Positions 37,580 to 48,705 are shown, counted from the stretch's first letter. The stretch: DNA of 64,000 bases from Chromobacterium haemolyticum DSM 19808 (GCF_000711885.1 NZ_JONK01000004.1:248001-312000), one strand, 5' to 3'. A program made the numbers and translations. The notes: a model not told the origin generated them from the letters alone.

Positions 37580-37610
37580 AAAGGGGGCCGTTGGCCCCCT
37601 TTGTCTTTTA
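37580..37610 (+). terminator. mpl terminator
   Basis: AAAGGGGGCC (37580-37589) and GGCCCCCTTT (37593-37602) with a three-base loop, followed by GTCTTTT. Confidence 0.88.
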
Positions 37611-37617
37611 CGACGCG

Positions 37618-37643
37618 GAGTTTATCGTAAACAGGTTCTTAGC
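37618..37643 (-). repeat. Dispersed palindromic element, left-terminus remnant
   Basis: On the minus strand GGCTAAGAACCTGTTTACGA is the exact left terminus of the family. It is then lost after about 24 bp. The TAA of the element is the stop codon of the flavodoxin gene (complement of 37639-37641). Confidence 0.7.
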
Positions 37644-38193
37644 CGCGCAGTTTGGCGGCAATGCCGGCCACGCGCTGGCCGTAGGCCTTGGCGGTGTCCA
37701 GATCGCCCTGCGGGATTTCGTCGACGCTGGCGTCGGACGGCGATTGCACCAGCAGGCCTACCGAGCCGCCCAGATTGTTGATGTCCTCGCGGCTGGCGTT
37801 CTTGGCGTTGCTGGGCAGCAAGCCCAGGCTGACCCACAGACCGCCGTGCTGAGAGGCCAGGGTTTGCAGATAAATCAGCGAAACCTGTTTGTCGCCGTTC
37901 AGGCTGGCGCTGTTGGTGAAGCCGCCGAACACCTTGTCCTGCCAGCCTCGTGTGAACCAGACTTTGGAGCTGGCGTCGGCGAATTTCTTGAACTGCCAGC
38001 TTGGGCTTCCCATATACGTGGGCGAGCCGAAAATGATGGCGTCGGCGCTATTTAGCAGATCCCAGGCGCCGGCGGGCAGATTACCCTCGGCGTCAATGGC
38101 CAGCAATTGCGCACCGGCGCCTTCGGCGACATGCTGGGCCACTTGCTGGGTGTGACCGTAACCGGAGTGATATACAACGACGACTTTCGCCAT
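37639..38193 (-). CDS. Flavodoxin/WrbA-like FMN protein (NAD(P)H:quinone oxidoreductase family)
   Basis: This 184-residue protein opens with VVVYHSGYGHTQQVAQHVAE, the FMN-phosphate loop of flavodoxin-like proteins. FGSPTYMGSPSWQFKKFADAS (about 55-75) is the second flavin-binding segment, and DKVFGGFTNSASLNGDKQ the third. It probably reduces quinones or acts in oxidative stress in the cytoplasm. AAGGCT precedes the ATG. Its stop codon is supplied by a truncated dispersed repeat. Exact activity not determined. Confidence 0.85.
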   Translation of the reverse strand: MAKVVVVYHSGYGHTQQVAQHVAEGAGAQLLAIDAEGNLPAGAWDLLNSADAIIFGSPTYMGSPSWQFKKFADASSKVWFTRGWQDKVFGGFTNSASLNGDKQVSLIYLQTLASQHGGLWVSLGLLPSNAKNASREDINNLGGSVGLLVQSPSDASVDEIPQGDLDTAKAYGQRVAGIAAKLRG

Positions 38194-38401
38194 GGCGAGC
38201 CTTTCATATTGCCGTGAATTAACAAAGGCCCGCAGCGAGGTGGGCCTTGTGCAAGTATTGGCGATGATGGTGAATTGAAAAAGCGTCGTCGGATAAATTA
38301 ATTATTTAGTCGCATTAAACAATCTAGACGGCTTGACGCATTTTCGGTATCGCGAGCCGTGGGCTTGAAAAGTAGCTTTTCGGCGCAGCGGCAGGTCAAT
38401 A
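38194..38401. other. Flavodoxin upstream region
   Basis: This gap holds the flavodoxin promoter on the minus strand and an AT-rich patch (38285-38330). I see no gene in it. The aceA terminator follows. Confidence 0.4.
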
Positions 38402-38431
38402 AAAACGCCCACGGCAAGGTGGGCGTTTTCT
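38402..38431. terminator. aceA terminator
   Basis: AAAACGCCCAC (38402-38412) pairs with GTGGGCGTTTT (38419-38429) around GGCAAG, with A- and T-runs on either side. It lies 24 bp past the aceA stop. Confidence 0.88.
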
Positions 38432-38454
38432 CGGCTTGAAGCCTGTGCCGCGGC

Positions 38455-39753
38455 TTAGTGGAACTGCTCTTCCTCGGTGGAGCCTGTCAGCGCTGTGACG
38501 CTGGATTGGCCGCCCTGGATCACGGTGGTGACGTCGTCGAAGTAGCCGGTGCCCACTTCCTGTTGATGGGATACGAAGGTGTAGCCGCGTTCGCGGGCGG
38601 CAAACTCCGGCTCCTGCACTTTTTCAACATAGGCGGACATGCCGCGGGCAACATAATCTTGCGCCAGGTCGTACATGTTGTACCACATGTTGTGAATGCC
38701 GGCCAAGGTAATGAACTGGTACTTATAGCCCATCGCACCCAGTTCGCGTTGGAATTTAGCGATGGTGGCGTCGTCCAGGTTCTTCTTCCAGTTGAAGGAC
38801 GGCGAGCAGTTGTAGGCCAGCAGTTTGCCCGGATGCTTGGCGTGAACCGCTTCGGCGAACTTCCGTGCGAATTCCAGATCCGGTGTACCGGTTTCGCACC
38901 AGACCAGATCGGCGTAGTCGGCATAGGCGATGGCGCGGCTGATCGCCTGTTCCAAGCCTTTCTTGGTCTTGTAGAAGCCTTCGGCGGTGCGCTCGCCGGT
39001 CAGGAAGGGACGGTCGCGCTCGTCGCAGTCGCTGGTCAACAGATCGGCGGCTTCGGCGTCTGTGCGGGCGATCACCAGAGTGGGCACGCCGTAAACATCG
39101 GCTGCCAAGCGCGCGGCGATCAGTTTCTGCACGGCTTCCTGGGTCGGGACCAACACCTTGCCGCCCATGTGGCCGCATTTCTTCACCGAGGCCAATTGGT
39201 CTTCGAAGTGCACGCCGCCGGCGCCGGCGCGTATCATCGCCTTCATCAATTCATAGGCGTTCAGCACGCCGCCGAAACCGGCTTCGGCATCCGCCACGAT
39301 AGGGGCGAAGTAGTCGATGAAGCCGGCGTCGCCTTGCGCCACGCCCTTGGAATGCTGGATTTCGTCAGCGCGGGTGAAGGCGTTGTTGATGCGCTCCACC
39401 ACCTTGGGCACAGAGTCCACCGGATACAGCGACTGGTCCGGGTACATCGCCGAGTATTCATTGTTGTCGGCGGCCACTTGCCAGCCGGACAGATAAATGG
39501 CTTTGACGCCGGCCTTGACCTGCTGCATGGCCTGACCGCCGGTCAGCGCGCCCAGACAGTTGATGTAAGGCTCGCTGTGGAGCAGGCCCCACAGTTTGTC
39601 CGCGCCGTTGCGCGCCAACGAGTACTCAATCTGCAGCGAGCCGCGCAGTCGTTCCACATCAGCGGCGCTGTAGCCGCGCTTGATGCCTTTCCAGCGGGGA
39701 TTTTCGTTCCAGTCTTTCTGGATGGCTGCAATGCGTTGTTCGCGAGTCGTCAT
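38455..39753 (-). CDS. aceA: Isocitrate lyase
   Basis: This 432-residue enzyme cleaves isocitrate to succinate and glyoxylate, the entry to the glyoxylate bypass. The catalytic signature KKCGHMGGK (Cys193, His195) is intact. [29 protein letters not shown] and [10 protein letters not shown] are the other conserved blocks. Length fits the short bacterial type. AAGGG lies 7 bases before the ATG. aceB is 25 kb away rather than adjacent as in enterobacteria. Confidence 0.96.
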   Translation of the reverse strand: MTTREQRIAAIQKDWNENPRWKGIKRGYSAADVERLRGSLQIEYSLARNGADKLWGLLHSEPYINCLGALTGGQAMQQVKAGVKAIYLSGWQVAADNNEYSAMYPDQSLYPVDSVPKVVERINNAFTRADEIQHSKGVAQGDAGFIDYFAPIVADAEAGFGGVLNAYELMKAMIRAGAGGVHFEDQLASVKKCGHMGGKVLVPTQEAVQKLIAARLAADVYGVPTLVIARTDAEAADLLTSDCDERDRPFLTGERTAEGFYKTKKGLEQAISRAIAYADYADLVWCETGTPDLEFARKFAEAVHAKHPGKLLAYNCSPSFNWKKNLDDATIAKFQRELGAMGYKYQFITLAGIHNMWYNMYDLAQDYVARGMSAYVEKVQEPEFAARERGYTFVSHQQEVGTGYFDDVTTVIQGGQSSVTALTGSTEEEQFH

Positions 39754-40141
39754 GCTAAAGCCCTTCTCGATACGTTTCTGTGCGCGCCGGCAGGCGCCGG
39801 CGTCCTCATTAAGCGATCTGTTTCATCCGGTTTTTCCGGATTTTCTTGCGGCCGGCCCTCATGGCGCCGGCTCGGCATGCCCGCCGCTCAGACCCTGTGG
39901 ATAGAGGGCCGCCCGGCAGTGCACTTGCGGGTGTGGCTCAATTATTAGCACAAAAAAAAACGCTTGTGTGCAGTGCAGCACAAAGAAAATTGTTGATTTT
40001 CAAAAGCTAACAGCAACTTTCCTAAAACGAATATTGCGGCTCGCTCAAGCGTTTGCTTTTAGAAAATAAAAGTCCGCAAACGCACATCCGCGTTTGGCAG
40101 CCTGGGCGCGGCGGTCTGAAGCGGTTCAGTCGTTTTCAGGA
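39754..40141. promoter_or_regulatory. Divergent aceA/grpE intergenic region
   Basis: This region holds no gene. It contains the aceA promoter (AT-rich, 39945-40080, with a nine-A run), and GC content rises toward grpE. Apart from the dyad at 39964 and the heat-shock promoter at 40142, I see nothing specific. Confidence 0.45.
39964..39983. promoter_or_regulatory. Inverted repeat in the aceA upstream region
   Basis: TTGTG (39964-39968) and CACAA (39979-39983) enclose a ten-base centre that also contains TGCA-type symmetry. It lies in the AT-rich aceA promoter region, and another GCACAA occurs just upstream at 39948. It may be an operator for a regulator of the glyoxylate bypass. Confidence 0.4.
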
Positions 40142-40170
40142 CTTGAATTCCGCGATGAAGCCCCTACCTT
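40142..40170 (+). promoter_or_regulatory. Sigma-32-type heat-shock promoter of grpE
   Basis: CTTGAA (40142-40147), a 13-base spacer and CCCCTACCT (40161-40169) match the sigma-32 consensus CTTGAA-N13-15-CCCCATNT. It lies 47 bases before the grpE ATG. Confidence 0.75.
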
Positions 40171-40216
40171 GAGTCGGGACTATTCGTACCGCTGAATCCA
40201 AATCCGAGGAATTGCC

Positions 40217-40765
40217 ATGCAGGACAAGCAAAACATCGCGGCAGACGCCGTGGACAATGACAATATCGACGCAACGGTGGCGGAGCAGGCCGTAGAGCAA
40301 GAACTGAGCGCAGAGCAGCGGATCGCCGCTCTGGATGCGGAAGTGGCCGAACTGAAGGACGCATTGCTGCGCGCCCGCGCCGATCTGGAAAATCAGCGCC
40401 GCCGCGCGCAGGAAGACGTCGCCGCCGCGCACAAGTACGCGATCACCAAGTTTGCCGGCGAGTTGGTGTCGGTGAAGGACTACCTGGAAATGGCCTTGCT
40501 GGATCAGAGCGGCCAGATCGACACCCTGAAGATGGGCGTGGACATGACGCTGAAGCAGTTGGTCTCCGCTTTCGACAAGGCGCAGATCAAGGACATCGCC
40601 CCTCAGGCGGGCGACAAGCTGGACCCGCATCAGCATCAGGCGATGAGCGCGGAAGAGGCCGACGCCGAGCCCAACACCATCGTGCGAGTGATGCAAAAAG
40701 GCTACCAAATCTCGGACCGCGTGCTGCGTCCGGCGATGGTGGTGGTGGCTAAGGCGAAAGCATAA
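40217..40765 (+). CDS. grpE: GrpE nucleotide exchange factor
   Basis: This 182-residue cochaperone releases ADP from DnaK. The N-terminal 60 residues are acidic and partly disordered, followed by a long helix (EQRIAALDAEVAELKDALL, RARADLENQRRRAQEDV) that forms the dimer stalk. The C-terminal beta wing follows (LDPHQHQAMS, TIVRVMQKGYQISDRVLRPA). GAGGAATTGCC precedes the ATG. It heads the grpE-dnaK-dnaJ heat-shock cluster. Confidence 0.95.
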   Translation: MQDKQNIAADAVDNDNIDATVAEQAVEQELSAEQRIAALDAEVAELKDALLRARADLENQRRRAQEDVAAAHKYAITKFAGELVSVKDYLEMALLDQSGQIDTLKMGVDMTLKQLVSAFDKAQIKDIAPQAGDKLDPHQHQAMSAEEADAEPNTIVRVMQKGYQISDRVLRPAMVVVAKAKA

Positions 40766-40784
40766 AAAAGGGCGGCGTGCTCCT

Positions 40785-40812
40785 CTTGAAATAATGGGCA
40801 TAGCCAATACCT
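40785..40812 (+). promoter_or_regulatory. Sigma-32-type promoter of dnaK
   Basis: CTTGAA (40785-40790), a 13-base spacer and CCAATACCT (40804-40812) resemble a sigma-32 promoter, with a weaker -10 than at grpE. It allows dnaK-dnaJ to be induced independently. Confidence 0.65.
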
Positions 40813-40881
40813 ATTGAGACAACAGGCGGTCGCTATCGAACAAATGGCCGCTGAAACGAATTAAGATAAAGGAACTTCGAC

Positions 40882-42813
40882 ATGGGTAAAATCATTGGCA
40901 TCGACTTGGGCACCACCAACTCCTGCGTATCGGTAGTGGAAGGCGGCAACCCGAAAGTCATCGAGAACGCCGAAGGCGCTCGCACCACCCCGTCCATCAT
41001 CGCTTACATGGACGACGGCGAAATCCTGGTCGGCGCGCCGGCCAAACGCCAGGCCGTGACCAATCCGCGCAATACTATCTACGCCGCCAAGCGCCTGATT
41101 GGCCGCCGCTTCGAAGATAAGGAAGTGCAGAAAGACATCGACCTGATGCCTTTTGAAATTCTGAAAGCCAAGAACGGCGACGCCTGGGTGAAAGTGCGCG
41201 ACCAAGAACTGGCCCCGCCGCAAATCTCCGCCGAAGTACTGCGCAAGATGAAGAAGGCCGCTGAAGATTATCTGGGCGAGGAAGTGACCGAGGCGGTGAT
41301 CACCGTGCCGGCTTACTTCAACGACAGCCAGCGCCAAGCCACCAAGGACGCCGGCCGCATCGCCGGTCTGGAAGTGAAGCGCATCATCAACGAACCGACC
41401 GCCGCGGCACTGGCTTTCGGCCTGTCCAAGCAGGAAGGCGACCGCAAGATCGCGGTGTACGACCTGGGCGGCGGTACTTTCGACGTGTCCATCATTGAAA
41501 TCGCCGATGTGGACGGCGAGCACCAGTTTGAAGTGCTGTCGACCAACGGCGACACCTTCCTGGGCGGCGAAGACTTCGACCAGCGCGTGATCGACTACAT
41601 CGTGACCGAGTTCAAGCGCGAACAGGGCGTGGACCTGAAGAACGACGTGATGGCGCTGCAGCGTTTGAAGGAAGCCGCGGAGAAAGCCAAGATCGAGCTG
41701 TCCAGCGCGACTCAGACCGAGGTGAACCTGCCTTACATCACCATGGACGCTACCGGCCCGAAACACTTGGCGATGAAGATTACCCGCGCCAAGTTCGAAA
41801 GCCTGGTTGAGGACTTGGTGGAGCGCTCCATCGAGCCGTGCCGCGTGGCGCTCAAGGATGCCGGCCTGTCGGTCAACGACATCTCCGACGTGATCCTGGT
41901 CGGCGGTCAGACCCGCATGCCCAAGGTGCAGGAAAAGGTTAAAGAGTTCTTCGGCAAGGAGCCGCGCAAGGACGTGAACCCGGACGAAGCCGTGGCTGTC
42001 GGCGCGGCGATCCAGGGTTCGGTACTGTCCGGCGACCGCAAGGACGTGCTGCTCTTGGACGTGACCCCGCTGTCGTTGGGCATTGAAACCCTGGGCGGCG
42101 TGATGACCAAGCTGATCCAGAAGAACACCACCATTCCGACCAAGGCGTCGCAGGTGTTCTCCACCGCCGACGACAACCAGACCGCGGTCACCATCCACGT
42201 GCTGCAAGGCGAGCGCGAGAAGGCTTCCGCCAACAAGAGCCTGGGCCAGTTCAACCTGGGCGATATTCCGCCGGCGCCGCGCGGCATTCCGCAGATCGAA
42301 GTGGAGTTCAATATCGACGCCAACGGTATTCTGCATGTGTCGGCCAAGGACAAGGCTTCCGGCAAGCAGGCCAACATCACCATCCAGGCTTCTTCCGGCT
42401 TGTCCGAAGCCGAGATCCAGCAAATGGTGAAGGACGCCGAGGCCAACGCCGAGGAAGACAAGAAGCTGCACGAGCTGGTCACCGCGCGCAATCAGGCGGA
42501 AGGCCTGATCCACAGCGTGAAGAAATCTCTGGCCGAGCACGGCGACAAGATCGACGCTGCCGAGAAGGCCAAGATCGAAGACGCGGTGAAGGCGGCCGAG
42601 GAAGTGGCCAAGAGCGAAGACAAGGCCGCGATCGAAGCCAAGACCGAAGAACTGGCCAAGGCCAGCCAGAAGCTGGGCGAAATCATGTATGCCCAGGCTC
42701 AGCAGGCTGAAGCCGGCGCCCAGCAGGGCGGCGCGGACGCGCAGGCGGGCAAGCAGGAAGACGGCAACGTCGTCGACGCCGAGTTTGAAGAAGTGAAGAA
42801 AGACAAGGCTTAA
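40882..42813 (+). CDS. dnaK: Hsp70 chaperone DnaK
   Basis: This 643-residue chaperone starts [13 protein letters not shown], the ATPase phosphate-1 loop. [15 protein letters not shown] is phosphate-2, and [14 protein letters not shown] is the adenosine site. The interdomain linker [13 protein letters not shown] leads into the substrate-binding domain, and the tail ends in an acidic EFEEVKKDK sequence typical of proteobacterial DnaK. AAGGAACTTCGAC precedes the ATG. It folds and refolds proteins with DnaJ and GrpE. Confidence 0.98.
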   Translation: MGKIIGIDLGTTNSCVSVVEGGNPKVIENAEGARTTPSIIAYMDDGEILVGAPAKRQAVTNPRNTIYAAKRLIGRRFEDKEVQKDIDLMPFEILKAKNGDAWVKVRDQELAPPQISAEVLRKMKKAAEDYLGEEVTEAVITVPAYFNDSQRQATKDAGRIAGLEVKRIINEPTAAALAFGLSKQEGDRKIAVYDLGGGTFDVSIIEIADVDGEHQFEVLSTNGDTFLGGEDFDQRVIDYIVTEFKREQGVDLKNDVMALQRLKEAAEKAKIELSSATQTEVNLPYITMDATGPKHLAMKITRAKFESLVEDLVERSIEPCRVALKDAGLSVNDISDVILVGGQTRMPKVQEKVKEFFGKEPRKDVNPDEAVAVGAAIQGSVLSGDRKDVLLLDVTPLSLGIETLGGVMTKLIQKNTTIPTKASQVFSTADDNQTAVTIHVLQGEREKASANKSLGQFNLGDIPPAPRGIPQIEVEFNIDANGILHVSAKDKASGKQANITIQASSGLSEAEIQQMVKDAEANAEEDKKLHELVTARNQAEGLIHSVKKSLAEHGDKIDAAEKAKIEDAVKAAEEVAKSEDKAAIEAKTEELAKASQKLGEIMYAQAQQAEAGAQQGGADAQAGKQEDGNVVDAEFEEVKKDKA

Positions 42814-42838
42814 TCGCCAGCCGATGTCTTGACGCCTG

Positions 42839-42886
42839 ATGACCGGGCCGGGCCCGCCGGAGTGTTCCGCGGCTCGGACCGGTCAT
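42839..42886 (+). terminator. Large hairpin between dnaK and dnaJ
   Basis: ATGACCGG at 42839 and CCGGTCAT ending 42886 form the base of a stem of about 17 bp that continues through CCG/CGG and GGCC/GGCT with a wobble and one bulge, and a loop around AGTGTTCC. There is no T-run. It probably reduces read-through into dnaJ or stabilises the dnaK message. Confidence 0.6.
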
Positions 42887-42956
42887 TGGCGTATGGTGGC
42901 CGGCCGCGCAGGGGGCTTGCTTCCCGTGCAGGCTGAATTTTGAGAGAGACAGGAAC

Positions 42957-44078
42957 ATGTCCAAGAAAGATTACTACGATGTGTTGGGCGTCAATCGCGA
43001 CGCCTCCGACGACGACATCAAAAAGGCTTACCGCAAGCTGGCGATGAAGTATCACCCGGATCGCAATCCGGACAGCAAGGAAGCGGAAGAGAAGTTCAAA
43101 GAGGTCAAGGAAGCTTACGAGGTTTTGTCTGATAGCCAGAAGCGAGGCGCGTACGACCAATTCGGCCACGCCGGGGTGGACCCGCAGGCTGGCGCAGGCG
43201 GCGGCGCGGGCTTCGGAGGCTTCGGCGATTTCGCAGATATCTTCAGCGACATCTTCGGCGGCGGACGCTCCGGCGGCGGCGGGCGCTCCAACGTCTATCG
43301 CGGCGCGGACCTGCGATACAACATGGAAATCTCGCTGGAAGAAGCCGCGCGCGGTTGCGAGAAGCAGATCCGCATCCCTTCGCATGAAGAGTGCGAAGTC
43401 TGCCACGGCAGCGGCGCCAAGCCCGGCACCCAGCCGAAGACCTGCACCACTTGCGGCGGCCACGGCCAGGTGCGGATGAGCCAGGGCTTCTTCTCCATTC
43501 AGCAAACCTGCCCAACCTGCCACGGCACCGGCAAGCAGATTTCCGATCCCTGCACCAGCTGCCACGGCGCGGGCCAGAAAAAGACCAACAAGACGCTGAA
43601 CGTGAAGATTCCGCCCGGCGTGGACGAGGGCGATCGCATCCGCTTATCCGGCGAAGGGGAACCGGGCCAGAACGGCGGCCCGTCCGGCGATCTCTACGTG
43701 GTCACCCACATCAAGCCGCACCCGGTGTTCCAGCGTGACGGCATGGATCTGCATTGCGAGATGCCGATTTCCTTCTCCACCGCGGCGCTGGGCGGCGAAG
43801 TGGAAATCCCCACGCTCGACGGCATGGCCAAGGTCAAAATCGCGGCGGAAACCCAGAGCGGCCGAGTCTACCGCTTGCGCGGCAAAGGCGTGAAGGCGGT
43901 ACGTGGCGCCGATTACGGCGACCTGCACTGCCATGTGGTGGTGGAAACCCCGGTCAAGCTGACCGATCGCCAGAAAGAGCTGCTGCGTGAATTCGACGCC
44001 ATCAGCCAGGGCGACGTGGCGACTCATAACCCGCGTTCCAAGTCTTTCATGGACAAGCTGAAGGATTTCTTCGGCTAA
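42957..44078 (+). CDS. dnaJ: Chaperone protein DnaJ
   Basis: This 373-residue cochaperone has a J-domain ([20 protein letters not shown] with the HPD triad at 33-35). A Gly/Phe-rich linker ([20 protein letters not shown]) follows, then a cysteine-rich zinc domain with four CxxCxGxG repeats ([32 protein letters not shown]) and the C-terminal substrate domain. It delivers clients to DnaK and stimulates its ATPase. ACAGGAAC precedes the ATG. Confidence 0.97.
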   Translation: MSKKDYYDVLGVNRDASDDDIKKAYRKLAMKYHPDRNPDSKEAEEKFKEVKEAYEVLSDSQKRGAYDQFGHAGVDPQAGAGGGAGFGGFGDFADIFSDIFGGGRSGGGGRSNVYRGADLRYNMEISLEEAARGCEKQIRIPSHEECEVCHGSGAKPGTQPKTCTTCGGHGQVRMSQGFFSIQQTCPTCHGTGKQISDPCTSCHGAGQKKTNKTLNVKIPPGVDEGDRIRLSGEGEPGQNGGPSGDLYVVTHIKPHPVFQRDGMDLHCEMPISFSTAALGGEVEIPTLDGMAKVKIAAETQSGRVYRLRGKGVKAVRGADYGDLHCHVVVETPVKLTDRQKELLREFDAISQGDVATHNPRSKSFMDKLKDFFG

Positions 44079-44115
44079 AGGGATATCCGAGCGGCCCCCG
44101 CGGGCGTCGGCGCAA

Positions 44116-44148
44116 AACGGCAAGCGAGAGAGCTTGCCGTTTTTTTTG
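44116..44148 (+). terminator. dnaJ terminator
   Basis: ACGGCAAGC (44117-44125) pairs with GCTTGCCGT (44132-44140) around GAGAGA, followed by seven T. Confidence 0.92.
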
Positions 44149-44229
44149 TTTCATCATTTTGTCTATTGGTCAAATGTTTTTGGGTAACTTGTTGTAATGA
44201 GCGTTTTTTTAAAATGAATTATCTGGAGG

Positions 44230-44351
44230 CTTCCGGTCTACGGCCTTATCTTGGAGGGGCTCCGGAACCCCGCTCCGGGGCGAGAACATAAAAATATCCG
44301 GGTGTCCGCCGTTAGGCGAAGCACACCCGGCTTCGCTCAAAGGAGAGTTTC
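44230..44351 (+). promoter_or_regulatory. Structured leader upstream of the AGCS symporter
   Basis: CCGGGTGT (44298-44305) pairs with ACACCCGG (44323-44330), with an inner CGCC/GGCG stem closed by GTTA, to make a compact hairpin just before the ribosome binding site AAAGGAGAG. A weaker hairpin CCGGA/TCCGG lies upstream around 44261-44278. The pair could form an attenuator. The glycine riboswitch core is not present. Confidence 0.45.
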
Positions 44352-47019
<2,668 letters not shown>

Positions 47020-47040
47020 ACGCAGGAAGGCAAGCCATCG

Positions 47041-47066
47041 CGCCCCGGCTCAGACCGGGGCGTTTT
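47041..47066 (+). terminator. hemB terminator
   Basis: CGCCCCGG (47041-47048), loop CTCAGA, CCGGGGCG (47055-47062), then TTTTGC. Confidence 0.88.
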
Positions 47067-47080
47067 GCATGGGAGCGGAT

Positions 47081-47269
47081 ATGGATTTGATGCATTCCAC
47101 CCTGTTCTGGGTGATCATCGCCGCCGCGCCAGCGGTGACGGCGCTGGGTATTCTGATCCGGTTGGCCAGGCGCGAGCCGCCGCCGGAGCTACCGGCAAGC
47201 GTCAAGCCGCTGGCTTGGGACGATGAGGATCAAGACGGCGATGCTGGGCCGCCGGCGGCGGGTGGCTAG
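47081..47269 (+). CDS. Small single-span membrane protein
   Basis: This 62-residue protein has one membrane helix (LFWVIIAAAPAVTALGILIR) followed by an acidic soluble tail (PLAWDDEDQDGDAGPPAAGG). GGGAGC stands 6 bases upstream of the ATG at 47081; an ATG at 47069 would make a longer form. It lies 14 bp after the hemB terminator and overlaps the convergent dioxygenase gene by four bases. I do not recognise the family. Confidence 0.55.
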   Translation: MDLMHSTLFWVIIAAAPAVTALGILIRLARREPPPELPASVKPLAWDDEDQDGDAGPPAAGG

Positions 47270-48060
47270 TCGAAGCGCCAGCTAGCCATGGACAGATTGC
47301 CCATGCGCCAGTCGTCGTGCAGTTTGGAAGCCTTGGTGTCGCGGCCCCCGGCGCCCAGCGCAATCCACAGAGGGGCGATGTGCTCGTCGCTGGGATGGTT
47401 GCGGCGCGCGTCGGGGGCCAGCCGCAGCCAGTCCGTCAATGCTTCATGCGCGCCGGTTTCCAACTGCAAGTCCAGCCAATCCCGGAAAGCCCGCGCCCAC
47501 GGAGCCGGTTCCGAGCCTTCCGGCGCCAGCGCGCGCAGATTGTGAGTGTAGCTGCCGGAGGCGATGATCAGAACACCCTCGTCGCGCAGCGGGCGCAGCG
47601 CTTCGCCAATGCGCATCAACTCGGATGCGGGCGCCTGATGCCGCAGCGACAGATTGACGATGGGAATATCCGCTTGCGGATACATCAGCATCAGAGGCGT
47701 CCAGGCGCCGTGATCCAATCCTCTTTGTTCGGTGCTTTGAGCGGGAAGACCGGCCGCGGCGAACAATTCATGCAGACGCGCGCAGAGCGGCGCATCGGTG
47801 CGTGCCGGGTAGCTCAGGCGGTATAAGGCCTCGGGGAAACCGTAGAAGTCGTGAATGGTTTCCGGATTCGGGCTGTGGTTGACCACCAGGCCGCGAGTTT
47901 CCCAGTGCGCGGAAACGATGACGATGGCGCGAGGGCGGGGCAGCTCCGTTCCCAGTCGGGAGATGAAGTGACGGCTTGGGCTGTCTTCCAGCACCAAGGT
48001 TGGGGCGCCGTGCGAGATGAACAGCGCGGGTAGGCGAGCGGTCATGACTGAAGCTTTCAT
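47266..48060 (-). CDS. LigB/DODA-type extradiol ring-opening dioxygenase (YgiD-like)
   Basis: This 264-residue protein belongs to the class III extradiol dioxygenase superfamily. Metal ligands appear in LFISHGAPTLVL, VIVSAHWETRG and GLDHGAWTPLMLMYP. The C-terminal half contains LIIASGSYTHNLRAL, and HPSDEHIAPLWIALGAGG completes the site. YgiD-type enzymes cleave catechols such as DOPA, but the native substrate here is unknown. Two start codons are possible, 48060 and 48045, and neither has a strong Shine-Dalgarno. Confidence 0.85.
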   Translation of the reverse strand: MKASVMTARLPALFISHGAPTLVLEDSPSRHFISRLGTELPRPRAIVIVSAHWETRGLVVNHSPNPETIHDFYGFPEALYRLSYPARTDAPLCARLHELFAAAGLPAQSTEQRGLDHGAWTPLMLMYPQADIPIVNLSLRHQAPASELMRIGEALRPLRDEGVLIIASGSYTHNLRALAPEGSEPAPWARAFRDWLDLQLETGAHEALTDWLRLAPDARRNHPSDEHIAPLWIALGAGGRDTKASKLHDDWRMGNLSMASWRFD

Positions 48061-48183
48061 TCAAGAGATGCTTCAGCTTAAGCCACGCCGATTCTCTGAT
48101 AAACCGCAGTTTATTGGTTTTATTGTTTACTCTTTGGAAATAATTTGGCGGAGGGGCGGCTAGGCGGAGATCGGATGCCGGAC
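48061..48183. other. Intergenic stretch after the small protein gene
   Basis: Between the dioxygenase start and the end of the small protein gene I see a small hairpin ATAAAC-CGCA-GTTTAT (around 48098-48113) and AT-rich sequence that must include the dioxygenase promoter. No gene is apparent. Confidence 0.4.
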
Positions 48184-48324
48184 CTAACTTAATCCGGCAA
48201 GCAGGATAGCGCAGCCCGCAATGAAGATGAGGAAGCCCGCGATGCGTCGCCAATTGCGCCTGCCTTGCCTGCCGGTAAGCGGCTGCCGCTTCAACCTTCT
48301 GAGCTGTTGTCGATACATGGTCAT
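48184..48324 (-). CDS. 46-residue membrane-anchored protein under a Fur-box promoter
   Basis: The ATG at 48324 is preceded by TAGGAG at 8 bases, and the frame ends with TAG at 48184-48186. It encodes a strongly basic N-terminal half (MTMYRQQLRRLKRQPLTGRQ, then GRRNWRR) and a single C-terminal membrane helix (IAGFLIFIAGCAILLAGLS). The promoter is nearly ideal: TTGACA at 48366-48371, 16-bp spacer, TATCAT at 48344-48349. A Fur box covers the -10. It is thus expected to be made under iron starvation. I do not recognise the family. No iron-uptake gene is adjacent. Confidence 0.6.
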   Translation of the reverse strand: MTMYRQQLRRLKRQPLTGRQGRRNWRRIAGFLIFIAGCAILLAGLS

Positions 48325-48339
48325 TTGACGCTCCTATAT

Positions 48340-48358
48340 TCGAATGATAATCATTATT
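48340..48358. promoter_or_regulatory. Fur box
   Basis: Fifteen consecutive bases, AATGATAATCATTAT (48343-48357), are identical to the 19-bp Fur consensus. The site overlaps the -10 of the minus-strand promoter (TTGACA 48366-48371, TATCAT 48344-48349), so iron-loaded Fur would block it. Confidence 0.8.
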
Positions 48359-48371
48359 GTTTGAATGTCAA
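48344..48371 (-). promoter_or_regulatory. Promoter of the 46-residue small protein gene
   Basis: Read on the minus strand: perfect -35 TTGACA (48371-48366), 16-base spacer, -10 TATCAT (48349-48344). Transcription should begin about 12 bases before the ribosome binding site, giving a very short leader. Confidence 0.7.
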
Positions 48372-48467
48372 AATAAACGCTCCTGTGTGGAGCGGCTGGA
48401 GCTGAGATGGATCTGCAATTGGCAGGCGGGTCGCGAAAACCTGCGTATTCCTCAGAGGGGGCAGTGC

Positions 48468-48533
48468 TTATTGCAGCCAGGCGAAGTTGGCGCACAATTC
48501 CAGCCAGAACGCTTGCCAGTTGACCGGTTTCAT
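48468..48533 (-). CDS. Possible 21-residue peptide
   Basis: This tiny frame starts at an ATG with CGGAGC seven bases upstream and encodes MKPVNWQAFWLELCANFAWL then Gln and stop. It has three tryptophans and one cysteine, an unusual composition. It is encoded upstream of the Fur-controlled small gene on the same strand. It may be a leader peptide, a toxin-like hydrophobic peptide or chance. Confidence 0.25.
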   Translation of the reverse strand: MKPVNWQAFWLELCANFAWLQ

Positions 48534-48670
48534 CGGGGGCTCCGTTGCTAGATTGTCTTCAGTATCGCTCAGCGGTTTTTATCAGTGAAATTGATTGTTT
48601 TTTGTTTTTGGTTAGCCAGGCGCTATGAGCGTGGGGCTCAAGAAATGAAGTTGTGAGAATGGGGGAGGAA
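48534..48670. other. AT-rich intergenic stretch downstream of rdgC
   Basis: A run of T and A tracts (48585-48615) lies between the rdgC terminator and the 21-residue frame. It may contain a minus-strand promoter for that frame. No gene is seen. Confidence 0.35.
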
Positions 48671-48705
48671 AATGCGCCCCGCAAGCGCTTCGTTTGCGGG
48701 GCGGG
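48671..48705 (-). terminator. rdgC terminator
   Basis: GCCCCGCAA (48676-48684) pairs with TTGCGGGGC (48694-48702). On the minus strand the stem is followed by GCATTTTCC. It lies 8 bp beyond the rdgC stop. Confidence 0.85.

Noticed and set aside
40861..42540. 559-codon minus-strand frame opposite dnaK
   Set aside because: A well-known artefact of high-GC dnaK genes; no start signal or motif.
44230..44351. Glycine riboswitch upstream of the AGCS gene
   Set aside because: The conserved glycine aptamer core could not be found; only unrelated hairpins are visible.
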